In this document: positions 54,581 to 63,457 of the stretch, piece after piece
How the letters are laid out: the number at the start of each line of letters is the position of its first letter
How positions within the stretch are numbered: the stretch's first letter is position 1
Assembly: GCA_943789375.1 (NCBI GenBank)
Contig: CALSTX010000010.1
Location: 124,001-188,000 of the forward strand
From: an uncultured Opitutales bacterium
GTDB lineage: Bacteria > Verrucomicrobiota > Verrucomicrobiia > Opitutales > Seribacteraceae
DNA length: 64,000 nucleotides
Direction of reading: 5' to 3'
Notes under the pieces: model-generated
What the model was told of the DNA's origin: nothing
Seen by the model: only the letters and a program-made list of their open reading frames with translations
Database searches by the model: none
Made by a program: the position numbers and the translations under genes

Positions 54581-55717
54581 TCAATTTGAAACTCTAGGAT
54601 ACTGAAACTTCTTACCCTCGAAATTTTTTAGGGTAAAAAATTCATTATTTACATCACTCAAGTAATCTGGATTTATAGGAATTTTTCCTCCACCGTTGGG
54701 GGCGTCTATAACAAATTGGGGGATTGCATAACCAGTTGTATGACCACGAAGACCCTTAATAATATCAATGCCGACGGAAGGGTCTACTCGCAAATGTGAA
54801 CTACCTTTAACTAAATCACATTGATATAAATAGTAAGGTTTAACTTTCATAATTAGTAATCTATGGATCAATTGTTTCATGGTAGAAACACTATCATTAA
54901 TACCCCTCAAAAGAACAGATTGATTACCTAAAGGTATGCCAGAAGAAGCGAGCTTATGACAGGCTTCCCGCAACTCGGTTGTACATTCATTTGGGTGGTT
55001 CACATGAATGCTTATCCAAACGTTAGAGTGGGACTTAAGGGCTTTAATTAAAGAATTTGTAATGCGTTGTGGTAAAAATACTGGAATTCTTGATCCAAAA
55101 CGAACGAATTCAACATGTGGTATTTCAGACAATCTACTCAATATAGAAAAAAGTTTTTCGTCAGAAAGCATAAGCGGATCGCCACCACTGATAAGAACAT
55201 CCCGAATAGTTTCATTGCTTGCAATATAATCAATAGATTGGTCAATTTGGGGATGAAAACCGTAACCTTGAGCATTTGAAACCAGGCGACTCCTAGTGCA
55301 GTATCTACAATAGGCAGCACATCTATCTGTTACTAAAAACAATACCCTGTCAGGATAACGGTGTACAACACCTGGTGCAACCATCGAAGACTCCTCTCCA
55401 ACTGGATCAAGCATCTCCTCTGGTGATTCTAAAGACTCTTTGCCGGAAGGTATAATTTGTTTCCTGAGAGGACAGTTTGGATTGTTGTGATCCAAAAGAT
55501 TAAAAAAATAAGGCGTAACAGCAACAGAAAGCTTGTCTTCAGCTGCGGTGAAACCAAGAATTTCATCATCAGTTAATGTGATAAATTTTTCAAAATCACT
55601 TTTTTTTTGTAAGCGATTGCGCATTTGCCACCGCCAGTCTTTCCATTCAGAATCTGGTATATCAGACCAAACACCTTTGCCAGAAGCCCAGTTTGTTAAG
55701 CTATCGATTGGATACAT
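54581..55717 (-). CDS. kamA: KamA-family radical SAM lysine 2,3-aminomutase
   Basis: A 378-aa radical SAM/PLP enzyme. The 4Fe-4S motif CAAYCRYC (CxxxCxxC) is near residue 135, followed by TRSRLV. GGDPLML is the SAM-side motif, and the PLP-binding Lys lies in NGGGKIPINP near 342. The WRWQMRNRLQ segment near the N-terminus is typical. It moves the alpha-amino group of lysine to the beta position. EpmB, the elongation factor P-modifying relative, is shorter, so both free lysine (beta-lysine or osmolyte) and EF-P roles remain open; no epmA or efp is in the window. It is convergent with dnaN and divergent from the thioredoxin-fold gene. Confidence 0.88.
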   Translation of the reverse strand: MYPIDSLTNWASGKGVWSDIPDSEWKDWRWQMRNRLQKKSDFEKFITLTDDEILGFTAAEDKLSVAVTPYFFNLLDHNNPNCPLRKQIIPSGKESLESPEEMLDPVGEESSMVAPGVVHRYPDRVLFLVTDRCAAYCRYCTRSRLVSNAQGYGFHPQIDQSIDYIASNETIRDVLISGGDPLMLSDEKLFSILSRLSEIPHVEFVRFGSRIPVFLPQRITNSLIKALKSHSNVWISIHVNHPNECTTELREACHKLASSGIPLGNQSVLLRGINDSVSTMKQLIHRLLIMKVKPYYLYQCDLVKGSSHLRVDPSVGIDIIKGLRGHTTGYAIPQFVIDAPNGGGKIPINPDYLSDVNNEFFTLKNFEGKKFQYPRVSN

Positions 55718-55781
55718 GGAAACTTTCTAGAGGTTGATAAGTTAGCAGACAACCATTACTTTTAATGTTATTCAAAGGATA

Positions 55782-56846
55782 ATGAGAAAAAAGATTTTGA
55801 TATATATCTTACTGTCGGTTCAGTTTAGTAATTTACTGTTCGGAAATAGTTTGCCGGAGATAAAACTGAGAAATGTAGATGGTTTAGAATTTACAAACAG
55901 CAACTTATCAAAATCCGAGTTTGTATGTATAATATTGTACTCAAATCATTGCAGAGTGTCGCAGAAATTTGAATTTGCTATTAAAGAAATTGACAAAGAA
56001 TTAAGGGATAAAAACTCAACACTAATAGTTGTATCTCCAAATAACGAAAAAGCAATAATACCCGATGAATTAGCATATTCTGACTTAAGTGATGGAGTGG
56101 AAGATATGAAAAAAAGATATCTTCAAAAAGAATTTAACTTTCCATTCCTGTATGATGGAGAATACCAAACGATTTCCAAGAGCTTAGAAGCGAGTACAAC
56201 TCCGCAGGCATTTTTATTCAACCAAAAGAGAGAACTGATTTATAATGGAAAGATTGGTGATTATAATGAACCAGAAAACCTAGAGAAATCAGATTTGCTA
56301 AGGATATATCATGATGCCTTAAAGGGAAAAAGTAACTTTTTAAAGACAAAAGTTCATGGGAGTTCGATTAAATCTAGTAATATGATAGAAATTGCGAACA
56401 ATATTAAAAGGAAATATTCACAAGAAAAAGTTACAATTAGAAAGATACAAAAATCAACCTTAGAATTTTTCTTAGAATATGGTACTAAAAGACCTACAAT
56501 ATTTTATCTTTGGACCACAACCGATGAGAATAGTAGGGAAAACCTATTGTCTTTATCGGAAATTTTTAAAATATTTAGAAAACGTGGGTTTAAGTTATAT
56601 ACATTATGTGTAGGAGGTACAGCGGAAAAAGCTCTGATAAACTTAAAACATGCCCAGCTTTCTTCGATGAATTTTCATATATCAGGCGAAGATATAGTTC
56701 CTTTGACTAGATATATACCCGTCAATAGTAGAAAGTTAACCCCAATGACTGTATTTTTTGGCTCAAATAAAAACTTTAAAAAATCAGTGATTGGAAAAAT
56801 AAATAAACAAGAATTAAAGAAAATCTTAGTTGAGGAATTGAATTGA
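55782..56846 (+). CDS. Exported thioredoxin-fold (AhpC/TSA-redoxin-like) protein
   Basis: A 354-aa protein with a signal sequence (IYILLSVQFSNLLFG, residues 6-20) and a redoxin-like domain at about 25-180: PEIKLRNVDGLEF as entry strands, FVCIILYSNHCRVSQKFE at the active-site position, FPFLYDGEYQ, and the cis-Pro-containing STTPQAFLFN. Only one Cys stands at the active site (NHCRVSQ), so a CxxC dithiol is absent. A second thioredoxin-like half (about 230-354, RPTIFYLWTTTDENSRENL) has no Cys pair. Role unknown; it may be a peroxidase-like or binding domain. The gene is AT-rich compared with dnaN or kamA, and its 3' end overlaps comEC convergently by 21 bases. Confidence 0.7.
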   Translation: MRKKILIYILLSVQFSNLLFGNSLPEIKLRNVDGLEFTNSNLSKSEFVCIILYSNHCRVSQKFEFAIKEIDKELRDKNSTLIVVSPNNEKAIIPDELAYSDLSDGVEDMKKRYLQKEFNFPFLYDGEYQTISKSLEASTTPQAFLFNQKRELIYNGKIGDYNEPENLEKSDLLRIYHDALKGKSNFLKTKVHGSSIKSSNMIEIANNIKRKYSQEKVTIRKIQKSTLEFFLEYGTKRPTIFYLWTTTDENSRENLLSLSEIFKIFRKRGFKLYTLCVGGTAEKALINLKHAQLSSMNFHISGEDIVPLTRYIPVNSRKLTPMTVFFGSNKNFKKSVIGKINKQELKKILVEELN

Positions 56847-58418
56847 AAAAGTAATAAACAAAACTTGAATTAAAATTATAATAAAAAATTTATAAATTGG
56901 TTTTAAATTAATATTAAATAAAAATATCACAATTATAGGCAATAGTACATATGAAATTTTTGTTATTGTAACACTTATTTTATCATAAAAATAATTAGTA
57001 TCAAAAATTTTCAAAATTAAAAAAATTAATTCATAAGAACTATTTAATATAAAATATAAATCAATATTAAAAACAAAAAAGAAAAAGCAATATATAATGC
57101 AGACAATCATTATGGGGAACGCTAAAGGAACAAGAAGGATATTTGAAATAATTGCAATTGGCACGAACTGATTGAACGAAGCCAATAAGATTAGAAAACT
57201 GCCGGAGAATGATGCTAATGAAGCTGTGAATGGTTTAGTGAACAAACCTAATGTTTTGTTTATATTGTTTTCAAACCTTTCGTTAAAAAACCATATTATT
57301 ACCAAAACAATAGTAAATGATAGTTGGAAACTGACACTAAAAATTGATAATGGATTCGTGATGTATGAAAAAATGAATGCTAAGGCAATGGATGATAATC
57401 CTGATGTCTTTTTTCTCGATAATGAGTTAATTTCCCAAAATGCTAGCATTAAGAATGCCCTAGTTGCTGATATTGGTTCATTTATAAAAATTAAATACAA
57501 ATATAAAATTATAATTACAATTATACTTTTAATTGTGTTTACTTTAATTAAAACATTTAAGATAAGTTTAAATATTAAATACAAAATCCCAAAGTGTAAT
57601 CCACTTACTGCAAATAGATGAATCGTACCAGTTCTAATAAATAGGTTTTTATTATTATTTTCAAAGGACTCTTTATTTCCTGTTGTTAATGCTATTAGAA
57701 ATGATTGAGTATCTTTCTTCAGTTTAGAATAATTTTTGATTTTGCAAATGTATCTATCATGAAGATCACGAAAGAATTTTTCAAAAATATTGAAGTATAA
57801 CTTCTCTTTTAACTTATATACAAATATAGTTAATTGATCTTTTTCATTAGTATATAAAACACCTTTTACTTCTAGTTTTGATGAATCATATCTAAAATTA
57901 TTTACCCTCTCTAAATTTAAAATTATATTTTCCTTTAATAGATGCTTTTTGTATTCAGAGGTTTTAGTTATCTTTGCTCCAATCTTTACCAATCCTTCAT
58001 CCCCCTTCGCTATTCCAGTAGCAGTGATCAGCATTTTTTCTTCGCATTTTATTATTTCCCAAGGACAAGGGCTTACAATTATTGAATTCTGATAGGCAAT
58101 GAAAACACCTAAAATAATAAGCAATATTTTCGTAATTCTATTTCTACATTTTAACACCCAAACACTGTTAAACAGCAATGCAATGATTAGAGCTATGGTT
58201 GTCGTTATGGCTAGGGTGCAATTTTTGCCGAAATAACCGTAAACCGGAGCTAAAATTATTATAGGTATAGCTAAATTTAGGGAAGGCACCCTTTTTCTAA
58301 AATTTTTAAGTTTCCTTCTATATAGCTTGCTCAACTTATTACAATTTGTGATCTTTAGCGATAACTTTACAAAGATATGCTTTATGACCGAAAATACATG
58401 AAAAAGCCATTTTTCCAA
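56826..58418 (-). CDS. comEC: ComEC/Rec2-type membrane protein
   Basis: A 530-aa polytopic protein. The N-terminal part has hydrophobic segments from about residue 47 to 115, then a soluble OB-like region (about 125-230). The competence-domain motif LFAVSGLHFGIL is near 265 and seven or so membrane segments run to the C-terminus. The motif is the hallmark of ComEC, the inner-membrane DNA uptake channel. The metallo-beta-lactamase-like nuclease domain found at the C-terminus of many ComECs is absent, so this is the short form. The frame opens at a TTG (58,418), overlapping the 5' end of the divergent rhomboid gene; the true start is uncertain. The gene is strikingly AT-rich. Confidence 0.82.
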   Translation of the reverse strand: MEKWLFHVFSVIKHIFVKLSLKITNCNKLSKLYRRKLKNFRKRVPSLNLAIPIIILAPVYGYFGKNCTLAITTTIALIIALLFNSVWVLKCRNRITKILLIILGVFIAYQNSIIVSPCPWEIIKCEEKMLITATGIAKGDEGLVKIGAKITKTSEYKKHLLKENIILNLERVNNFRYDSSKLEVKGVLYTNEKDQLTIFVYKLKEKLYFNIFEKFFRDLHDRYICKIKNYSKLKKDTQSFLIALTTGNKESFENNNKNLFIRTGTIHLFAVSGLHFGILYLIFKLILNVLIKVNTIKSIIVIIILYLYLIFINEPISATRAFLMLAFWEINSLSRKKTSGLSSIALAFIFSYITNPLSIFSVSFQLSFTIVLVIIWFFNERFENNINKTLGLFTKPFTASLASFSGSFLILLASFNQFVPIAIISNILLVPLAFPIMIVCIIYCFFFFVFNIDLYFILNSSYELIFLILKIFDTNYFYDKISVTITKISYVLLPIIVIFLFNINLKPIYKFFIIILIQVLFITFSIQFLN

Positions 58419-59237
58419 GAAAGGTTTTCTTTAGTTGATAAACTCATTGTATTACTTCTCACAAGTTTTGTTTTTCAGTCATTTTGTAGTTTATTTGGTT
58501 TCGAAATCTTTTTGATGACCAAGGCTTCTCTGTCAATTGAGGGATTGAGTAATGGTTATGTTTGGACTGTTCTTTCATATGCCGCACTTCATGAAGGGCC
58601 ATTACATTTAATCTTTAATTTACTGGGCATTCATTTTATTGGAAGATCACTCTGTCGAGACTTACAAAATAAAGATTTTGTTTGGCTAACCACTCTATCA
58701 GCAATATTGGGAGGTTTTCTCTGGTTAAGTTTTAATAACGGTAGAGGAAGTCTAATTGGTTCATCTGCAATAGTTTCCGGATACCTATCCCTTTTTTGTC
58801 TGACCAGGCCAAATCAACCAATAAGTTTCCTACTTTTTTTTATTTTACCTGTATCTCTCAAGCCAAAGGTTATCTTTTATGGAGTTCTAGCCCTGGAAGT
58901 ATACGGGTTCATATTTAGTGAGCTTGGTAAAGATGGTGGCATTGCTCACTCCGCTCACTTAGGTGGAATTGTAACGGGATTGCTTTTCTTCTTTTTCCTT
59001 AAAAATGGCTTTACTTTACCTGTCGTGAAATTTCGCTTCTTAAGCAAAAAAAGGGTGAGTTTTATAAAAAAACGCCAAGTTACTCCTGATTTTACCGTTA
59101 ATTTTTCTGATGATTCACACATTCATAACGAAATTGATCGAATCTTGGACAAGATAAATGAACATGGATTCGGTTCAATAACGGATGAAGAAAAAACAAT
59201 TTTAGATAAAGCAAAATCATATTTACAAAAAGATTAA
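58377..59237 (+). CDS. Rhomboid-family intramembrane serine protease
   Basis: A 286-aa protein with six or so membrane segments. ALHEGPLHLIFNLLGIHFIG carries the conserved His and Asn of the second helix. The catalytic Ser lies in GSSAIVSG near 126-133, and the catalytic His in HSAHLGGIVTG near 190. The C-terminal 75 residues are soluble, with helices ending in DRILDKINEHGFGSITDEEK, a tail seen in rhomboids of several phyla. The ATG at 58,398 (MKKPFFQERF) is an equally good start and would reduce the overlap with comEC. prc follows after 5 bases, suggesting a shared message. Confidence 0.87.
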   Translation: MLYDRKYMKKPFFQERFSLVDKLIVLLLTSFVFQSFCSLFGFEIFLMTKASLSIEGLSNGYVWTVLSYAALHEGPLHLIFNLLGIHFIGRSLCRDLQNKDFVWLTTLSAILGGFLWLSFNNGRGSLIGSSAIVSGYLSLFCLTRPNQPISFLLFFILPVSLKPKVIFYGVLALEVYGFIFSELGKDGGIAHSAHLGGIVTGLLFFFFLKNGFTLPVVKFRFLSKKRVSFIKKRQVTPDFTVNFSDDSHIHNEIDRILDKINEHGFGSITDEEKTILDKAKSYLQKD

Positions 59238-59242
59238 ATGTT

Positions 59243-61471
59243 ATGTTATATTCCTACAATTTGATTACCAAAAAATTATTTAGCTTCATATTACTGGTTT
59301 TTTTATCAACTCAATTAGTTTTTGCTAAAGATAGAAACCGATTGGAGCCTACTGCCTTAATGAAATATGAATCTAAATGGCTAGTACAAGCTCTTGAACA
59401 AGCACACTACAAGAAAGTATTTATCGGTGATCTCAATCAGACATTATTTTTGGATTCTTATCTCAGCAAATTGGATCCACAAAAACTTTATTTTACCCAA
59501 GAAGATGTTGATAAATATCATCAAAATATTTCTCCAAACATTATTACATATTTTCGTCAAGGAAACCTTTTTCCTGCTTTTGATATATTCAACACATATC
59601 AAGAAAGGGCTTTGAGTTCACTTGATAATGCAATTCACAAAATTGAACATCCAATTGATTTAAATCAAAGCGTTTATTATTTATTTGATCGAAGTCAAGC
59701 GCCTTGGTCCCTTACAAATGATCAACTGTCATTAACATGGGATAATTTAATTTCTCATGAAATAATAAACGAGATTTTAAATTCGGTTGATTCTAATGTG
59801 ACTGACTTAGAAATTGGTAGTGATAAATTTTTAACTATTCTAACTGATGCGAAGAAACTTTTAAAGGATCGTTACACTCGATGGAAAAAAAATATAAGTG
59901 AATTTGAGCCAGAGGATGTTCAGGAACTTTATTTAACTGCCCTTACTCAAGTTTTTGACCCACACACTACATTCATGAATTTAAAAGAAAAACAAAAATT
60001 TGATCAGGCTATGAACAATGAGTTTGTTGGAATTGGTGCTGTGTTAACTGATGTTGACGGATATTGTACTATTAAGGAGCTTTTACCAGGAGGACCAGCA
60101 GAAGCATCCCGTGAGTTAGAACCTGAGGATATTATCCTTAAAGTAGCTCAATCGCAGGGTGAGTTTGTTGATGTTGTTGATATGAAACTCTCTAAAATTG
60201 TTGAATTGATAAAAGGTCCTAAGGATACAATTGTAAGGCTTGAAATAAAATCAGTTAAAGCATCAACTTCAACAAAGATTGTCAGTATCTTAAGAGATAA
60301 AATAAAATTAACGGGTAAACTTGCCAGGGCCAGTATTCATAATGTTAAGCATAACAATAATAATGTTAAAGTTGGCGTTATCGAATTACCTTCTTTTTAT
60401 GGATCCGCAGGAAGCGGTCCTAAGGCTACTGAAGATGTTGATGAGTTAATTAATGCCCTTAAAAAGAACGATATTGAAGGCTTAATTTTAGATCTTAGAC
60501 GAAATGGAGGAGGTTATCTCAGTGAAGCTGTGAATCTAGCAGGACTCTTCATTTCGCGTGGTCCTGTTGTCCAAGTAAAAAGTACAGACGGAAAAATTAG
60601 GAAAAAATTTGATTTTGACCCCAAGCTTTCTTGGAACAAGCCTTTAATAATTTTAATTTCTAGGTATAGTGCTTCCGCTTCAGAAATTGTCGCAGGTGCA
60701 CTTAAAAATCACAAACGTGCTTTGGTCGTTGGTGATTCTTCAACCCATGGTAAAGGAACTGTTCAATCGTTGTTACAAATGAATGTACCTTTTAATTTTA
60801 TGAGTTCTAATAAGAAAGGTAGTGCCGCGAAAATAACAATCCAAAAATATTACTTGCCATCTGGCGAAAGTACGCAAATTTATGGTGTTAAAAGTGACAT
60901 TTCTATACCATCAATCAACGATTTATTACCTATAGGAGAATCAGATTTAGATAACGCCTTGGAGTGGGACACGATACCTCCCGTCAGTCATAGAAGGCCA
61001 GATTACGAGTTTGTCTACAATGAAAATGAACTGGATTTTATACTGCAATCTAGTTTATCAAGACAAACAAAGTTAGATGAATTTAAGTATATTAATAAAA
61101 ATATTGAAATATTTAAATCAAAGAAAGATAAAAAAGAGGTTTCCCTAAACTTACAAACTCGTTTCGAAGAACGTCTTGTTGATTCGAATATGTCTTTATC
61201 TCTCAAATCCACTTTTAAATCCTTCCAAAGTTTTTCTTTTCCGAAAAAAGATGTTTCTTTAGATATCGTGGAAAAACAGCAAGAAAAGTCTAGAATTGCC
61301 CGAGGAATTTCAAGCCAAGATAAAAACGATATAAATTCTACAGGATTTATCATACCTGAAAGTTTTGATATCAGGTTACATGAGTCTTTTCGAATTATGA
61401 CTGACTGGATTTCTTTCAGAGAACAGGATCAATCATCTTTGGGTGAGAAATCTGATAAAGGAGAAATTTAA
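59243..61471 (+). CDS. prc: C-terminal processing (tail-specific) protease Prc/CtpA
   Basis: A 742-aa periplasmic Ser/Lys protease of family S41. It has a signal peptide (LFSFILLVFLSTQLVFA, cleavage near residue 29), an N-terminal helical domain to about 240 including DPHTTFM, and a PDZ domain at about 262-345 (GIGAVLTDVDGYCTIKELLPGG). The catalytic domain has the Ser in SRYSASASEIVAGAL near 475 and the Lys in HGKGTVQ near 502. A C-terminal DUF3340-like region from about 590 makes it a Prc/Tsp rather than the short CtpA type. It cleaves misfolded or tagged envelope proteins and could act on lipoproteins or penicillin-binding proteins. It ends 4 bases into the convergent prmC gene. Confidence 0.93.
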   Translation: MLYSYNLITKKLFSFILLVFLSTQLVFAKDRNRLEPTALMKYESKWLVQALEQAHYKKVFIGDLNQTLFLDSYLSKLDPQKLYFTQEDVDKYHQNISPNIITYFRQGNLFPAFDIFNTYQERALSSLDNAIHKIEHPIDLNQSVYYLFDRSQAPWSLTNDQLSLTWDNLISHEIINEILNSVDSNVTDLEIGSDKFLTILTDAKKLLKDRYTRWKKNISEFEPEDVQELYLTALTQVFDPHTTFMNLKEKQKFDQAMNNEFVGIGAVLTDVDGYCTIKELLPGGPAEASRELEPEDIILKVAQSQGEFVDVVDMKLSKIVELIKGPKDTIVRLEIKSVKASTSTKIVSILRDKIKLTGKLARASIHNVKHNNNNVKVGVIELPSFYGSAGSGPKATEDVDELINALKKNDIEGLILDLRRNGGGYLSEAVNLAGLFISRGPVVQVKSTDGKIRKKFDFDPKLSWNKPLIILISRYSASASEIVAGALKNHKRALVVGDSSTHGKGTVQSLLQMNVPFNFMSSNKKGSAAKITIQKYYLPSGESTQIYGVKSDISIPSINDLLPIGESDLDNALEWDTIPPVSHRRPDYEFVYNENELDFILQSSLSRQTKLDEFKYINKNIEIFKSKKDKKEVSLNLQTRFEERLVDSNMSLSLKSTFKSFQSFSFPKKDVSLDIVEKQQEKSRIARGISSQDKNDINSTGFIIPESFDIRLHESFRIMTDWISFREQDQSSLGEKSDKGEI

Positions 61472-62346
61472 TTCCTGCAAAAAATAAATCTTCTAACGCC
61501 AGACAGGTCTCTCAATACTTCTACATGTTGAAAACTCTTATCCATTATTGATCTAGTCAAGTCTGCTTGACCGTGTCCAATTTCCAAACAAAAAATCCCA
61601 CCCTCTTTAAGGATTTTTGGTACAACATTTATTAATCCCTCGATATGTTGAAGCCCCTCCTTTTCTGATACCAATGCTAGTTTTGGGTCATAGATTTTAA
61701 CTTCGGGTTGAGATTGTTCCCATTCTTGGATGGATAAATATGGAGGATTTGAAACAACTAAATCATACATTCCCTCTAATTGTTTCCCTGCAAGCCAATC
61801 GAAAGTGTCAAATGTTACTCGCTTTTCGATTCCAGAAAAAGACAGGTTTTCTTCAGCAAGAGCTAAACTTTTCGTAGAACAATCTAGTCCAGTCCCTTGT
61901 GCGTATTTTAGTATATTACACAAAGCGAGAACTATTGCTCCTGAGCCAGTACCTAAGTCTAATATCTTACCGGAAAAATTTGGATCAAGGCGTTCAATGA
62001 TTATTTCGACCAGCCTTTCGGTTTCTGGGCGAGGTATAAGTGCTCTTTCATCGCATTTTAACTTTAAATTGCAAAATTCAACACAACCAAGGAGATGCTG
62101 CAAGGGTCTACGGCTTCCCCTATCAACAACCATATCACGGATTTTGGCAACTTGCTCTTGGGGTACATAATTATCGAACTCGAGATATATTTCTACCCTC
62201 TTTTTGTTAGTTAAAAATGAAACGATCCATTCTGCATCACATTTCGCTGATGGTACGTCTTTTCGGATTAAAAACTCTTTCGATTTTTCAATGATTTCTC
62301 CGTAAGTTAAACGATTATCCTTCATTACTTTTAAGAAGATTATCAA
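61468..62346 (-). CDS. prmC: Release factor glutamine methyltransferase
   Basis: A 292-aa SAM-dependent enzyme that methylates the Gln of the GGQ motif in release factors. It has an N-terminal helical domain for factor binding (about 1-90), LIPRPETERLVE, the SAM motif ILDLGTGSGAIVLAL near 126, and the catalytic NPPY (VVSNPPYLS) near 197. Its frame overlaps the 3' end of prfA by 32 bases, the usual prfA-prmC arrangement, so enzyme and substrate are co-expressed. A later ATG (MKDNRLTYGE, residue 8) is an alternative start with less overlap. Confidence 0.95.
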   Translation of the reverse strand: MIIFLKVMKDNRLTYGEIIEKSKEFLIRKDVPSAKCDAEWIVSFLTNKKRVEIYLEFDNYVPQEQVAKIRDMVVDRGSRRPLQHLLGCVEFCNLKLKCDERALIPRPETERLVEIIIERLDPNFSGKILDLGTGSGAIVLALCNILKYAQGTGLDCSTKSLALAEENLSFSGIEKRVTFDTFDWLAGKQLEGMYDLVVSNPPYLSIQEWEQSQPEVKIYDPKLALVSEKEGLQHIEGLINVVPKILKEGGIFCLEIGHGQADLTRSIMDKSFQHVEVLRDLSGVRRFIFCRN

Positions 62347-63403
62347 GACTTAATTTTTGATAATAACTATTTAAATTTTCAAAGATATGGTCCAAATCAC
62401 CCATTAATGATTCATTTAAAGCATGAGAAGTATAATGAATTCTATGGTCTGTTATTCTACTTTGGGGAAAATTGTAGGTTCTAATTCTTTCGCTTCTATC
62501 TCCTGTTCCGACTTGATCTTTTCGCTCTTTTGCGTATTTCTCTCTTTCTTCATTCTGTTTCACTTTGAGCAAACGAGACCTTAACACCGTCATTGCTTTA
62601 TTTTTGTTTTTGAGTTGAGACCTTTCGTCTGCACAGTAAACATTAATTCCGCTTGGTTTATGAAGCAGTTGAACAGCTGAATCTGTGGTATTAACCCCTT
62701 GACCTCCTGGACCGCTTGCTCTGCAGACACTTATTTCCAAGTCTGAGGGGTCAATATCAATTTCAACTTCTTTTGCTTCCGGTAAAACAGCTACAGTTGC
62801 TGTTGATGTATGTATCCTTCCGCTTGCTTCAGTTACAGGTACGCGTTGAACTCTATGAACACCACTTTCTAACTTTAATTTAGACCAGGCATCCTCTCCT
62901 TTGATCATAAAAATAACTTCCTTAAATCCACCAGAATCTGAAGAACTTTGCGAAAGACATTCTACATTCCAACTTTTGTTTTCACAATATTTACAGTACA
63001 TGCGATACAGATCTAGTGCAAAAAGAGAAGCCTCATTACCACCTGCTCCTGCTCTTATTTCAAGAATTGTGTTTCTACCTACATCGGGGTCTTCGGGAAG
63101 CATTGCAAGTAGAAGGCTTTCGGTAAATAATGTAGCTTTCTTATTAAGATGAACGATATCATCTCTAGCGGTATCTGCAAATTCATCATCATTAAGTAAT
63201 TCTTTGCTTTGGTCGATTTCTATGTTAACTGCATTTAATTTCTCTGCCGTTTCAAGAATATTTTTCAAACGATTATGTTCTCGAGATAGAGAAGATGAAA
63301 GCTGAGCATCCTTAAATATCTCAGGGTTTGACAATTGAGACTCCAATTCATTGTAACGTTGCCGAAAGGGTTCAATGTCTGGTATTATATCCATATCTTT
63401 CAA
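62315..63403 (-). CDS. prfA: Peptide chain release factor 1
   Basis: A 362-aa class I release factor that reads UAA and UAG. The anticodon-like tripeptide PVT (RVQRVPVTEASGR) is near residue 187 and the GGQ motif (GPGGQGVNTTDSAVQ) near 232, spaced as in E. coli RF1; PxT rather than SPF marks it as RF1. The N-terminal helical domain and the C-terminal RIRTYNFPQSRITDHRI segment are intact. It is cotranscribed with prmC, which overlaps its 3' end. The upstream 54 bases separate it from the divergent HAD-like gene. Confidence 0.96.
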   Translation of the reverse strand: MKDMDIIPDIEPFRQRYNELESQLSNPEIFKDAQLSSSLSREHNRLKNILETAEKLNAVNIEIDQSKELLNDDEFADTARDDIVHLNKKATLFTESLLLAMLPEDPDVGRNTILEIRAGAGGNEASLFALDLYRMYCKYCENKSWNVECLSQSSSDSGGFKEVIFMIKGEDAWSKLKLESGVHRVQRVPVTEASGRIHTSTATVAVLPEAKEVEIDIDPSDLEISVCRASGPGGQGVNTTDSAVQLLHKPSGINVYCADERSQLKNKNKAMTVLRSRLLKVKQNEEREKYAKERKDQVGTGDRSERIRTYNFPQSRITDHRIHYTSHALNESLMGDLDHIFENLNSYYQKLSLDNLLKSNEG

Positions 63404-63457
63404 TATATCATAATTTAGGGCAATTCGGAATCCGTAAATATTTAATTACTTCTAATC

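Noticed and set aside
57172-57621. 149-codon plus-strand ORF
   Set aside because: It is antisense to comEC including the SGLHFG motif; open only because the region is AT-rich.
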